A stretch of 64,000 nt of DNA from Aggregicoccus sp. 17bor-14. Lineage in GTDB: Bacteria > Myxococcota > Myxococcia > Myxococcales > Myxococcaceae. The notes below the pieces were generated by a model. It saw only the letters and a program-made list of their open reading frames with translations. It made no database searches and was not told the origin of the DNA. The DNA lies in contig NZ_VJZZ01000005.1 of assembly GCF_009659535.1 (NCBI RefSeq), forward strand, positions 1 through 64,000. The letters are read 5' to 3'. Every line of letters starts with the position of its first letter. The stretch's first letter is position 1. Below, piece after piece: positions 48,096 through 56,644 of this stretch. Made by a program: the position numbers and the translations under genes.

Positions 48096-49885
48096 TGCAC
48101 GTGCAGCGAGTGGCCGTCCACGGTGAAGCGCGCGCGCTCGCGGGCCTCGGCGATGGCCTCCCGGTCCCCCACGTCCGCCTGGGTGAGGGCCACCAGGTCC
48201 GAGGGCTCCCAGGTGTAGGGCTGGCCGTCCAGGTGCACGCGCCCCTCGGCGACGAGGCGGGTGGCCTCGGCGAGGGGAAGCGCGGCGAGGTCGCGGCACA
48301 GGGCCTCGAAGCGGCCCTGGCGCTCGGGGTCGAGGAAGCGGTAGCGGCGGCGGGCGAGCGCCGCGAGGTGGACCCACATGGGCCGGAACGCCACCCCGAG
48401 CAGCCCCTGGCGCTCGGCGAGCACGGCGAGCATCGCGTCCATCTCGCGCGCGAGCCCCAGGCCCGGCACCTCCTGGCCCGGCAGCTGCGGGCGCACGGGG
48501 CTGAAGTGGGCGCGCGGGTGGCGCAGGGAGAGCCAGTTCACGAACAGCACCTCCCCTTGCGCGAAAGGCCGGCGCTCCAGCACGCAGTCGATGAGCAGGT
48601 GCTCCCGGCCCTCGGCCCACCCGAGCAGCTGCACGCGCGTGCCCGTGCCGGTGCCGCCCACCTCCACGCGCAGGCGGCCGTAGCCCAGGCGCTCCACCTG
48701 GGTGAGCAGCCCGTAGCGGTAGAGGATGTACTCGAGGCCCTGCGCGCTGTATCGCCCCAGCAGCAGCGGCTCGCCCCCGGAGTCCAGGCCGAGCGTGCCG
48801 TCCAGCTCCGCCTGGGTGATGAGCACCTCGTCCTTCGGCTGCTCCTGGCGCAGCAGGCGCGCGAGGTGCTGGTAGCGCGCGCTGAGCGGGTCGAAGCGCC
48901 GGCGGATGCGCTCGCGGCCGCGGCCGGTGAGCGCGAGCGCGGTGCCGGCGAGCACCCGCCACGCGTCCGCGTGGTAGCCGCCGCCCGGAAGCCACACGCT
49001 GGGCACCCCCGCGAGCGCCGCGGCCACCTGCAGGTCGCGCTGGCGCGCCCCGTCCAGGCTCAGGCCCAGCCGGCCGAAGCGGTCGTCGGCGAGCACGTCC
49101 CCACCGGCGAGCACGAAGGCGAGCGCGGGGCGCGGCATGCGCGAGAGCAGCCCCGCGAGCGCGCGCAGGTAGGTGGCATCGTCGCAGCGCTCCGGCAGCC
49201 GCGTCTCGTCCGCCCCCGGCAGCGCGCCCCAGTCGCTGCCGGACAGCGAGCCCACCCACGCGCGCGCGTCCCCGAGCGCGGCGAAGCACTCCACCGTGCC
49301 GTCCGGCGGGTGCGCGTCCAGGTCGAGCACCGCCACCTGCCCCTCGAAGCCCTCGGCGCGAAGCGCGGCCACCGCCACCGCCACGTCGTTGAGGACGCAG
49401 AAGCCCCCGCCGCGCGCGGGCGCCGCGTGGTGGAAGCCGCCGGCGAGGTTGAGCGCGGGCCCCTTGCGCGCGAGCGCGTGGCGCGCCGCCGCGAGCGTGC
49501 CCCCGCAGGCGAGCCGCACGCTCTTGAGCAGCTCGCCGCGCACCACGTCGCTGGGCTCCACCGCGTAGATGCGCGCGAGCGTCTCCGGGCGGCCGAGCGA
49601 CTCGAGGTAGCCCTCGGTGTGCACGCGCGCCACGGCCTCCCAGGAGATGGGCTCGGGGCGGTGCACGTCCGGGGGCGCCACGGCGCCCGTCTCCAGCAGG
49701 TACCAGGCGGTGAAGTCCACCGTGCGCAGCTCGATGCCGATGCTGGACTCCAGCCCGTTGAGCGGGAGGCGGTAGGCCTCGTCGTAGAGCACCGGCAGGG
49801 GCACGCGCGCACGGGGCCACAGCCGCGCCGCGCCCCGGCGCAGGGCGTGCGCGAGCGCTGCGGGGCGGGAGGCGGCGGGCGGCAT
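48083..49885 (-). CDS. Histone-deacetylase-fold amidohydrolase with extra C-terminal domain
   Basis: A 600-residue protein. Residues ~20-325 are an HDAC/acetoin-utilisation-type amidohydrolase with its zinc site. GGFHHAAPARGGGFC (catalytic His pair near 151) is followed by DLDAHPPDGTVECF (Asp and His ligands near 188). Then come AGGDVLADDRFG (Asp ligand near 261) and GGGYHADAW (catalytic Tyr near 303). Residues ~345-600 are a second domain I do not recognise; it contains YSAQGLEYILYRYGLLTQVE and FVNWLSLRHPRAHFS. Bacterial relatives deacetylate polyamines, acetoin-pathway proteins or unknown amides. The combined length is about 250 residues above the usual family size. Confidence 0.88.
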   Translation of the reverse strand: MPPAASRPAALAHALRRGAARLWPRARVPLPVLYDEAYRLPLNGLESSIGIELRTVDFTAWYLLETGAVAPPDVHRPEPISWEAVARVHTEGYLESLGRPETLARIYAVEPSDVVRGELLKSVRLACGGTLAAARHALARKGPALNLAGGFHHAAPARGGGFCVLNDVAVAVAALRAEGFEGQVAVLDLDAHPPDGTVECFAALGDARAWVGSLSGSDWGALPGADETRLPERCDDATYLRALAGLLSRMPRPALAFVLAGGDVLADDRFGRLGLSLDGARQRDLQVAAALAGVPSVWLPGGGYHADAWRVLAGTALALTGRGRERIRRRFDPLSARYQHLARLLRQEQPKDEVLITQAELDGTLGLDSGGEPLLLGRYSAQGLEYILYRYGLLTQVERLGYGRLRVEVGGTGTGTRVQLLGWAEGREHLLIDCVLERRPFAQGEVLFVNWLSLRHPRAHFSPVRPQLPGQEVPGLGLAREMDAMLAVLAERQGLLGVAFRPMWVHLAALARRRYRFLDPERQGRFEALCRDLAALPLAEATRLVAEGRVHLDGQPYTWEPSDLVALTQADVGDREAIAEARERARFTVDGHSLHVQPRS

Positions 49886-49969
49886 GGACGCGATGCTCCC
49901 TCGCAGGAGGGCACGGGGGAAGTGCGGTGTTCCCCACTGCTCGGCCGCGGTCTAGGTTCGCCGGACGCC

Positions 49970-51709
49970 ATGCTCCTCCCGCTCCTGCTCGCCTCCGCCC
50001 TCGCCGCCCAAGCTCCTCTCACCACGGAGGCCGAGCGCAGCGGCTTCACGCGCACCGGCCGCTACGAGGAGGCCGCGCAGCTGTGCCGCGCCTTCGTGCG
50101 CGCCTACCCGGGCCGTGCCCGCTGCGACACCTTCGGCACGAGCCCCGAGGGCCGCGCGCTGCTCGCGCTCGTGGTGAGCGCGGACGGCACCCTCACCCCC
50201 AGGGCCGCGGCCGCGAAGCAGCGCCCCGTGGTGCTCTTCCAGGGCGGCATCCACGCCGGGGAGATCGACGGCAAGGACGCCGGCTTCTGGCTCCTGCGCG
50301 ACCTGCTGGACGGCAAGGCCGCCCCCGGCGTGCTGAAGCAGGTGACGGCGGTGTTCGTGCCCATCTTCAACGTGGATGGCCACGAGCGGTTCGGGAAGAA
50401 CAACCGCCCCAACCAGGTGGGCCCCGAGGAGATGGGCTGGCGCGCCACGCGGCAGAACCTCAACCTCAACCGCGACTACGTGAAGGCGGACGCGCCCGAG
50501 ATGGTGGCGATGCTCGGCCTGCTGCACACGTGGGATCCGCTCGTGTACCTGGACCTGCACGTGACGGACGGCGCCAAGTTCCAGCCGGACGTGTCGGTGG
50601 GGCTCGAGCCCTCGCGCAGCGGCGCGGCCGGCCTGCGCCCCCTGGGGCTGAAGCTGCAGCAGGAGCTCTTCGCGCAGCTGAAGGAGCAGGGCCACCAGCC
50701 GCTGGACTTCTACCCCTCCTTCCGCGGCGAGCTGCCCGAGACGGGCTTCGCGTACAGCGTGGCCCCGCCGCGCTTCAGCCACGGCTACTGGGCGCAGCGC
50801 AACCGCTTCGGCATCCTGGTGGAGACGCACTCGTGGCGCCCCTACGCGCACCGGGTGAAGACCACGCGCGACATCCTGCAGGACCTCCTCGGGCTCGTCG
50901 CGCGCGAGGGCGCCGCGCTGCAGGCGACCACGGCGCAGGCGGACGCGGCGGAGCGCGCGGGCGAGGTGCGCGAGGCGGTGCTCGCCTGGGAGAACACCGA
51001 GAAGCAGGTGACGCTGCCCTACCTCGGCTACGCGTACACGAAGAGCCCCTCGGTGGTGACGGGCGAGACCGTGGTGTCCTACGACGACACGAAGCCCGAA
51101 GTGTGGAACGTCCCCTACTTCCCCGACGTGCGCCCCTCCGTCACGGTGAAGCTGCCGCGCGCGGGCTACCTCGTGCCGGCGGCGCACGCCGCGTGGGTGA
51201 GGCGCAAGCTGGAGGCGCACGGGCTGCAGTACCGGGTGCTCGCGCACGCGCTCGCGCCCCAGCCCTTCGAGGCCTTCCGGGCAAAGGAGGCGAAGTTCTC
51301 GCCCACCTCCTTCGAGTCCCACCAGCCGCTCAAGCTGGAGGGGCAGTGGGCGAAGGAAACGCGGGGCCTGCCCGCCGGCAGCCTCTTCGTGCCGGTGGCG
51401 CAGCCGGGCGCGCTGCTGGTGGCGCACCTCTTCGAGCCGCAGGGGGCGGACAGCCTCGTGGCCTGGGGCTTCTTCAACCCGCACTTCGAGCAGAAGGAGT
51501 ACATCGAGGACTACGTGCTCGAGCCCTTCGCGCGCGAGCTGCTGGCGAAGGACCCCGCGGTGAAGGCCGAATGGGAGCAGAAGCTCAAGGACCCCGCCTT
51601 CGCCAAGGACGCGCGCGCCCGCACCCGCTTCTTCTTCAGCCGCCATCCCGCCTACGACGCCGAGCTGAACCTCTACCCGGTGCTGCGCACCGACGAGGCG
51701 CCGCGCTAG
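49970..51709 (+). CDS. Secreted M14-family metallocarboxypeptidase
   Basis: A 579-residue exported peptidase (signal MLLPLLLASALAAQA). The zinc ligands fit the M14 pattern: GGIHAGEIDGKDAG (HxxE near 94-97) and LDLHVTDG near 195. The catalytic Glu is near 284 in FGILVETHSW. Other family wording includes VFVPIFNVDGHERF and TRQNLNLNRDYVKAD. The last ~230 residues are a beta-rich accessory region. The ATG at 49970 follows 84 bp of divergent DNA shared with the HDAC-like gene. Peptide or peptidoglycan cleavage outside the cytoplasm is the likely role. Confidence 0.92.
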   Translation: MLLPLLLASALAAQAPLTTEAERSGFTRTGRYEEAAQLCRAFVRAYPGRARCDTFGTSPEGRALLALVVSADGTLTPRAAAAKQRPVVLFQGGIHAGEIDGKDAGFWLLRDLLDGKAAPGVLKQVTAVFVPIFNVDGHERFGKNNRPNQVGPEEMGWRATRQNLNLNRDYVKADAPEMVAMLGLLHTWDPLVYLDLHVTDGAKFQPDVSVGLEPSRSGAAGLRPLGLKLQQELFAQLKEQGHQPLDFYPSFRGELPETGFAYSVAPPRFSHGYWAQRNRFGILVETHSWRPYAHRVKTTRDILQDLLGLVAREGAALQATTAQADAAERAGEVREAVLAWENTEKQVTLPYLGYAYTKSPSVVTGETVVSYDDTKPEVWNVPYFPDVRPSVTVKLPRAGYLVPAAHAAWVRRKLEAHGLQYRVLAHALAPQPFEAFRAKEAKFSPTSFESHQPLKLEGQWAKETRGLPAGSLFVPVAQPGALLVAHLFEPQGADSLVAWGFFNPHFEQKEYIEDYVLEPFARELLAKDPAVKAEWEQKLKDPAFAKDARARTRFFFSRHPAYDAELNLYPVLRTDEAPR

Positions 51710-51830
51710 CGCGGGGGGGACGTTGGTTGCGAGACAGTGCACGGGCCGTGGGGGGCACACCCGCGGCTGATCGGGGAGAGTGCCCCGAGGAGCCAGGGGG
51801 CGGGCGAGCCCCCCGCGCGCCCCCACGACG

Positions 51831-53903
51831 ATGCCCTTGCTGGACGAACTCCCCGAAGCCGCAGCCGCTCCCGTGACGCCCGCGCGCGCGGGCGCGCCGC
51901 GCGCCGTGCACGAGAACCTGCGCCGCATCTTCACCGAGGCGCCCGCGGCGATCGCCATCCTGCGCGCGCCGGACTTCCGCTACGAGCTGTCCAACGAGCG
52001 CAACGACTGGCTCGCCGGAGGCAAGCGGCTCGAGGGGCTCACCATCCGCGAGGCCCTGCCGGAGCTGGAGGCGCAAGGGCTCGTCGCACTGCTCGAGCAG
52101 GTGTGCGCGACGGGCCAGCCCTTCTACGCCCAGGCGCTGCCGGTGCAGGTGCGCCAGGCGGACGGCCACTTCAAGCAGCTCTACCTCAACGGCACCTACC
52201 AGCCCTTCACGGGCGAGGACGGCCGGGTGCAGGGCGTCATCGCCTTCGCCTACGAGGTGACGGACCAGGTGCTCGCGCGCCAGCGCGCCGAGGCCGCCGA
52301 GGCGAGCACCGCGCTGGTGGCCAACAGCGTGCCGCAGATCATCTGGACGGCCGGCGAGGCGGGCCAGGCCGACTTCGTCAACCAGCGCTGGTACGAGTAC
52401 ACGGGCCTGAGCCGCGAGGAGCCCTTCGAGGCGGGGCGCCTGCGCGCCATGCACCCGGACGACGCGGCAGGCGCGGAGGCCGAGTGGACGCGCTGCCTCG
52501 CAGCGGGGCGGCCCTACGAGGGCGAGCTGCGGCTGCGCCGCGGCTCGGACGGCAGCTACCGCTGGCACCTGGTGCGCTGCCATCCGCTGCAGGACGCCAC
52601 GGGCCGGGTGGTGCGCTGGGTGGGCAGCAGCACGGACATCGACGACCGCAAGCGCGAGGAGGAGGACTCGCGCTTCCTCGCCGAGACCAGCGCCCTGCTG
52701 GGCGCGGCGCTGGACGTGCAGGCCACCCTGAAGACGCTCGCGGAGCGGGCGGTGCCGCGGCTCGCGGACTGGTGCCTCGTGGACCTGGTGGACGGCGCGG
52801 AAGGGGCGCCCCGGCGGCTCGCGCTCGCGAACGCGGACCCGGCCCGGGTGGCGGAGGCCGAGGCCTTCAGCCGCACCCATCCGCTCGTGCCCTCGGCGAG
52901 CGCAGGCGTGATGGCGGTGCTGCGCAGCGGCCGCGCCGAGCTCTACCCGGAGGTCACGGACGCGCTGCTCGGCGCGGTGGCGCGCGACGAGGTGCACCTG
53001 CAGGCGCTGCGCGCGGTGGGCGTGTGCTCGGTGATGGTGGTGCCGCTCACCCTGCGCGCGCGCACCTTCGGGGCGCTCACCTTCGTTTCCCTGCAGAACC
53101 CGCGCGGCTCGGGGCGGCGCTTCGCCGCGCGCGACCTCGCGCTCGCGCAGGCGCTCGCGGACCGCACGGCGGTGGCGGTGGAGAACGCGCGCCTGTACCG
53201 CGACGCGCAGGCCGCGGTGCAGCTGCGCGACGACTTCCTCTCGGTGGCGGCGCACGAGCTGCGCACGCCCCTCACCCCGCTGCAGCTGGGCCTGCAGAGC
53301 CTGCAGCGCAGCGCGCGCCGCGGCCTGCCCCCCGAGCAGCTCGACGAGAAGCTCGGCACCCTGGGGCGCCAGGTGGGCCGCCTGGAGCGCCTGGTGAGCA
53401 GCCTCCTGGACGTCTCGCGCATCAGCGAGGGGCGGCTCGCGCTGGAGCCGCGCGAGCTGGACCTGGGCGCGGTGGCGCGCGACGTGGCCGAGCGCTTCGC
53501 GGAGCAGGCGGCTCAGCTGGGCAGCACCCTGAGCGTGGAGGGCGAGGCGAGCGCCCCGGTGCACGCGGACCCCCTGCGCATGGACCAGGTGGTGGTGAAC
53601 CTCGTCTCCAACGCCCTCAAGTTCGGCGAGGGGCGGCCCGTGCAGCTGCACCTCTCGCAGGACGCGAGCACCGTGGAGCTGCGCGTGCGCGACGAGGGCC
53701 TGGGCATCGCCCCCGAGGACCAGGAGCGCATCTTCGGCCGCTACGAGCGCGCCGTGCCCAGCCGCCACTACGGGGGCCTGGGCCTGGGGCTGTGGCTCAG
53801 CCGGCAGCTCGTGGAGGCCATGGGCGGCAGCATCGCGGTGCAGAGCGCGCCGGGCCAGGGCGCCACGTTCCGGGTGCGGCTGCCGCGCGCGACCGCGCCC
53901 TGA
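51831..53903 (+). CDS. PAS-PAS-GAF sensor histidine kinase
   Basis: A 690-residue soluble sensor kinase. The domain order is PAS (~30-150, RRIFTEAPAAIAILRAPDFR), a second PAS with PAC tail (~170-290, IIWTAGEAGQADFVNQRWYE) and GAF (~300-445, FGALTFVSLQNPRGSGRRF). HisKA follows with H-box VAAHELRTPLTPLQ near 474, then the ATPase (NLVSNALKFGEG, then GGLGLGLWLSRQLVEAMGGS). No membrane span is present, so it senses a cytosolic signal. No response regulator lies next to it. The ATG at 51831 is preferred to one 17 codons upstream. Confidence 0.94.
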   Translation: MPLLDELPEAAAAPVTPARAGAPRAVHENLRRIFTEAPAAIAILRAPDFRYELSNERNDWLAGGKRLEGLTIREALPELEAQGLVALLEQVCATGQPFYAQALPVQVRQADGHFKQLYLNGTYQPFTGEDGRVQGVIAFAYEVTDQVLARQRAEAAEASTALVANSVPQIIWTAGEAGQADFVNQRWYEYTGLSREEPFEAGRLRAMHPDDAAGAEAEWTRCLAAGRPYEGELRLRRGSDGSYRWHLVRCHPLQDATGRVVRWVGSSTDIDDRKREEEDSRFLAETSALLGAALDVQATLKTLAERAVPRLADWCLVDLVDGAEGAPRRLALANADPARVAEAEAFSRTHPLVPSASAGVMAVLRSGRAELYPEVTDALLGAVARDEVHLQALRAVGVCSVMVVPLTLRARTFGALTFVSLQNPRGSGRRFAARDLALAQALADRTAVAVENARLYRDAQAAVQLRDDFLSVAAHELRTPLTPLQLGLQSLQRSARRGLPPEQLDEKLGTLGRQVGRLERLVSSLLDVSRISEGRLALEPRELDLGAVARDVAERFAEQAAQLGSTLSVEGEASAPVHADPLRMDQVVVNLVSNALKFGEGRPVQLHLSQDASTVELRVRDEGLGIAPEDQERIFGRYERAVPSRHYGGLGLGLWLSRQLVEAMGGSIAVQSAPGQGATFRVRLPRATAP

Positions 53904-53955
53904 GCGCACGCGTCCGGCGCGCACAGGCTGGCAGGAATGTGTCAGCTTTGAGGGC

Positions 53956-54600
53956 ATGCACCGCACCGAGCGCCTCTTCGCCCTCGCCGAGTACCTGCGC
54001 GCCCGCCGCACCGGCGTCACCGCCGAGGCGCTGGCCGAGCGCTTCGGCGTCACGGTGCGCACCATGTACCGGGACCTGGACGCGCTGCGCGCCGCCGCGC
54101 TGCCGCTGAGTGCGGAGCGGGGGCGCGGCGGCGGCTACGCGCTGGAGCGCAGCTACAGCCTGCCGCCGGTGAACTTCACTCCGCGCGAGGCGGCGCTGCT
54201 GTGCGCGCTGGGCCGCTTCGCGAGCGACATGCGCCTCATCCCCTTCACCGAGACGCTGGGCTCCGCGCTGGACAAGGTGCGCGCCGCGCTGTCCACCTCC
54301 GCGCAGCGCGAGCTGCTCGAGCGGCTGCGCGAGCTCGCCTTCCTCGGCGTGCCCGCCTTGCCCGCGTCCAAGGCGGTGCGCGAGGCGCTCGAGCGCGCCT
54401 GGTTCGAGCAGCAGCCGCTGCGCATCACCTACGTGGACGGCAACAAGCTGGAGACCACCCGCGAGGTGCAGGTGCAGGGGGTCATCATGGACCGCCACGA
54501 GACGCGCATCGACGCGCTGGACCTCGCCAAGGGCGAGCGCCGCCAGTTCCGCCTGGACCGCATCGCGCGCGCCGAGGTGCTGCGCCCCACCCCGCGCTGA
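53956..54600 (+). CDS. HTH/WYL-domain transcriptional regulator (YafY-like)
   Basis: A 214-residue regulator. Residues 1-60 are a DeoR-type winged helix-turn-helix (RLFALAEYLRARRTGVTAEA, then VRTMYRDLDALRAAALPLSA). Residues ~135-210 are a short WYL-like domain with ALERAWFEQQPLRITYVDGN and IDALDLAKGERRQFRLDRIA. It is shorter than full WYL regulators because the C-terminal WCX extension is missing. Relatives respond to nucleotides or DNA damage. It follows the PAS-PAS-GAF kinase gene by 52 bp and precedes hflX by 19 bp, so it may be cotranscribed with hflX. Confidence 0.9.
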   Translation: MHRTERLFALAEYLRARRTGVTAEALAERFGVTVRTMYRDLDALRAAALPLSAERGRGGGYALERSYSLPPVNFTPREAALLCALGRFASDMRLIPFTETLGSALDKVRAALSTSAQRELLERLRELAFLGVPALPASKAVREALERAWFEQQPLRITYVDGNKLETTREVQVQGVIMDRHETRIDALDLAKGERRQFRLDRIARAEVLRPTPR

Positions 54601-54619
54601 GGCGTGCTACAGGCGCTGC

Positions 54620-56116
54620 ATGTCGAACCGCTCCCCCTCCCCGCGGCCGCGCGCCGTGCTCGTCGGCGTGCAGCTGCCCGGCGTCTCCGACACGGAGCAC
54701 GCCGCGGACCTCGCCGAGCTCGCCCGCCTGGTGAAGACCCTCGGCTACGACGCCGTGGCCACCGTGTCCCAGCGCCGCACCGCGCTCGCCGGAGGCACGG
54801 TGCTGGGCAGCGGCAAGCTCAAGGAGCTCGCCCAGCTCACCGGAGGCAGCGGCGTGGTCGCCCCGGCCGCACGCGCGGCGGCCTCCAAGGCGCGCGAGCG
54901 CTGGGAGGCGGCGGCGCACGGTGCAGCGTCGGGGGCGGCGTCCGGCGAGGCTCCTGCGGGCGAAGCGGAGGAGGACGGCGACGACCCGGACCCCTTCGGC
55001 TTCGATGCCGACCCGCACGACGAGGAGGACGAGGGGGTGCCCGGGGAGGGCGGGATGCTCGCGGCCACGGTGGATCCGGCCGAGCGCCCCACGGTGGTGG
55101 TGGTGGACCACGAGCTGTCGCCCAGCCAGCTGCGCAACCTCGAGAAGGCCACGGGCGCGCAGGTGCTCGACCGCACGGGCGTCATCGTGGACATCTTCCA
55201 CCGCCACGCGCGCAGCCACGAGGCGCGCATGCAGGTGGAGATCGCCCGGCTCAACTACATCGCGCCGCGGCTGCGCGAGTCCACCGGCGGGCGCGAGCGG
55301 CAGCAGGGCCGCGGCGCAGGTGACTCCGCGGTGGAGCTGGACCGACGCAAGATCCGCGATCGCCTCGCCGAGCTGCGCGAGGGGCTCGCCGCCATCCAGA
55401 AGGACCAGGACCAGCGCCGCTACGCGCGGCGCGACCAGCTGCGCGTGGCGCTGGTGGGCTACACGAATGCGGGCAAGAGCTCGCTCATGCGCGCGCTCAC
55501 CGGCAGCGAGGTGCTGGTGGCGGACCAGCTCTTCGCCACCCTGGACACCACCGTGCGCGCGATGCAGCCGGAGACGCGGCCCCGCGTGCTCGTCTCGGAC
55601 ACCGTGGGCTTCATCCAGAAGCTGCCGCACGACCTCGTCGCCTCCTTCCGGTCCACGCTGGACGAGGCGCTCGAGGCCTCGCTGTTGCTCTACGTGGTGG
55701 ACGGCTCGGACCCCACCTGGGAGACGCAGCTGGGGGTGACGCGCTCGGTGCTGAAGGAAATCGGCGCGGACGCCGTGCCCAGCCAGCTCGTCTTCAACAA
55801 GGTGGACCGCCTCACGCCCGAGGCGGAAGGACTGCTGCGCGAGCGCCACCCCGAGGCCCTGCTGCTCTCCGCGCACCGCCCCGCGGACGTGGGCCTCCTG
55901 CGCGAGCACATCCTGCGCACCTTCGCCGCCTCCATGGTGGAGGCCGAGCTGCACATCCCCTACGCGAGCCAGGCGCGCCTCGGCGAGGTGTACGAGCACA
56001 CCACCGTGCTCTCCGAGGCCTACGACGAGCACGGCCGCACCCTGCGCGTGCGCGGCCTGCCCGGCGCCATCGCCCGCCTCACCCGCGCCTTCGGCGCCCC
56101 GGCGCGCGGAGGCTGA
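54620..56116 (+). CDS. hflX: Ribosome-associated GTPase HflX
   Basis: A 498-residue HflX. The N-terminal domain has LVGVQLPGVSDTEHAADLAE and TVLGSGKLKELAQL. The G domain has VALVGYTNAGKSSLMRALTG (G1) near 280, SDTVGFIQKLPHDLVASFRS (G3) and VFNKVDRL (G4). The family usually has about 430 residues. The excess is an acidic insertion at about residues 110-150, with DPDPFGFDADPHDEEDEG, inside the N-terminal domain. HflX splits stalled ribosomes in heat shock and other stress. That role is established for the family and should hold here unless the insertion alters it. Confidence 0.95.
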   Translation: MSNRSPSPRPRAVLVGVQLPGVSDTEHAADLAELARLVKTLGYDAVATVSQRRTALAGGTVLGSGKLKELAQLTGGSGVVAPAARAAASKARERWEAAAHGAASGAASGEAPAGEAEEDGDDPDPFGFDADPHDEEDEGVPGEGGMLAATVDPAERPTVVVVDHELSPSQLRNLEKATGAQVLDRTGVIVDIFHRHARSHEARMQVEIARLNYIAPRLRESTGGRERQQGRGAGDSAVELDRRKIRDRLAELREGLAAIQKDQDQRRYARRDQLRVALVGYTNAGKSSLMRALTGSEVLVADQLFATLDTTVRAMQPETRPRVLVSDTVGFIQKLPHDLVASFRSTLDEALEASLLLYVVDGSDPTWETQLGVTRSVLKEIGADAVPSQLVFNKVDRLTPEAEGLLRERHPEALLLSAHRPADVGLLREHILRTFAASMVEAELHIPYASQARLGEVYEHTTVLSEAYDEHGRTLRVRGLPGAIARLTRAFGAPARGG

Positions 56117-56176
56117 GGCCGCGCGCGTCGGGGCGCTTCGCTAGAGTGGGCAGAGCTCTCTCTGGAGGTACACCCG

Positions 56177-56644
56177 ATGAAGGTCGTGCGGACGAACGAG
56201 GTGCCCTGGGCTGACAACCTGAAGCGCGGCGCGTATGCGAACCGGCGCAAGGACCTGGGCGGCGAGCGGCTCAACTGCGGCCTGTGGGAGCTCGCCCCGG
56301 GCAAGAAGTCCTTCCCGCTGCACGCGCACCAGGTCACCGAGGAGGCCCTCTTCGTCATCAGCGGCCGCGCCCAGGTGCGCACCCCGGAGGGCCTCACCCC
56401 CATCGGCCCCGGCGACTACGTGTCCTTCCCCGCGGGCGGCGTCGCGCACCAGCTCATCAACGACGGCACCGAGCCGCTCGTCTACGTGGGCATGTCCGCG
56501 ACGCAGGGCGTGGACGTGGTCGAGTACCCCGAGTCCGGCAAGGTGGCCGCCGCCGTGGGCCGCCCCGGCGCGTACAAGCGCTTCCTCGTGCGCACGAAGG
56601 ACCAGCCCGACTACTTCGACGGGGACAAGGACGCGCAGGAGTAG
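56177..56644 (+). CDS. Cupin-domain protein
   Basis: A 155-residue single-cupin protein. Motif 1 is FPLHAHQVTEEALFVISGRA and motif 2 is FPAGGVAHQLINDG, with His/Glu/His metal ligands in place. The start MKVVRTNEVPWADNLKRGAY and the C-terminal KDQPDYFDGD resemble a group of bacterial cupins linked to sugar or amino-acid metabolism, but the substrate is not readable. It has no signal peptide. It converges on sbcC with no base between stops. Confidence 0.9.
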   Translation: MKVVRTNEVPWADNLKRGAYANRRKDLGGERLNCGLWELAPGKKSFPLHAHQVTEEALFVISGRAQVRTPEGLTPIGPGDYVSFPAGGVAHQLINDGTEPLVYVGMSATQGVDVVEYPESGKVAAAVGRPGAYKRFLVRTKDQPDYFDGDKDAQE

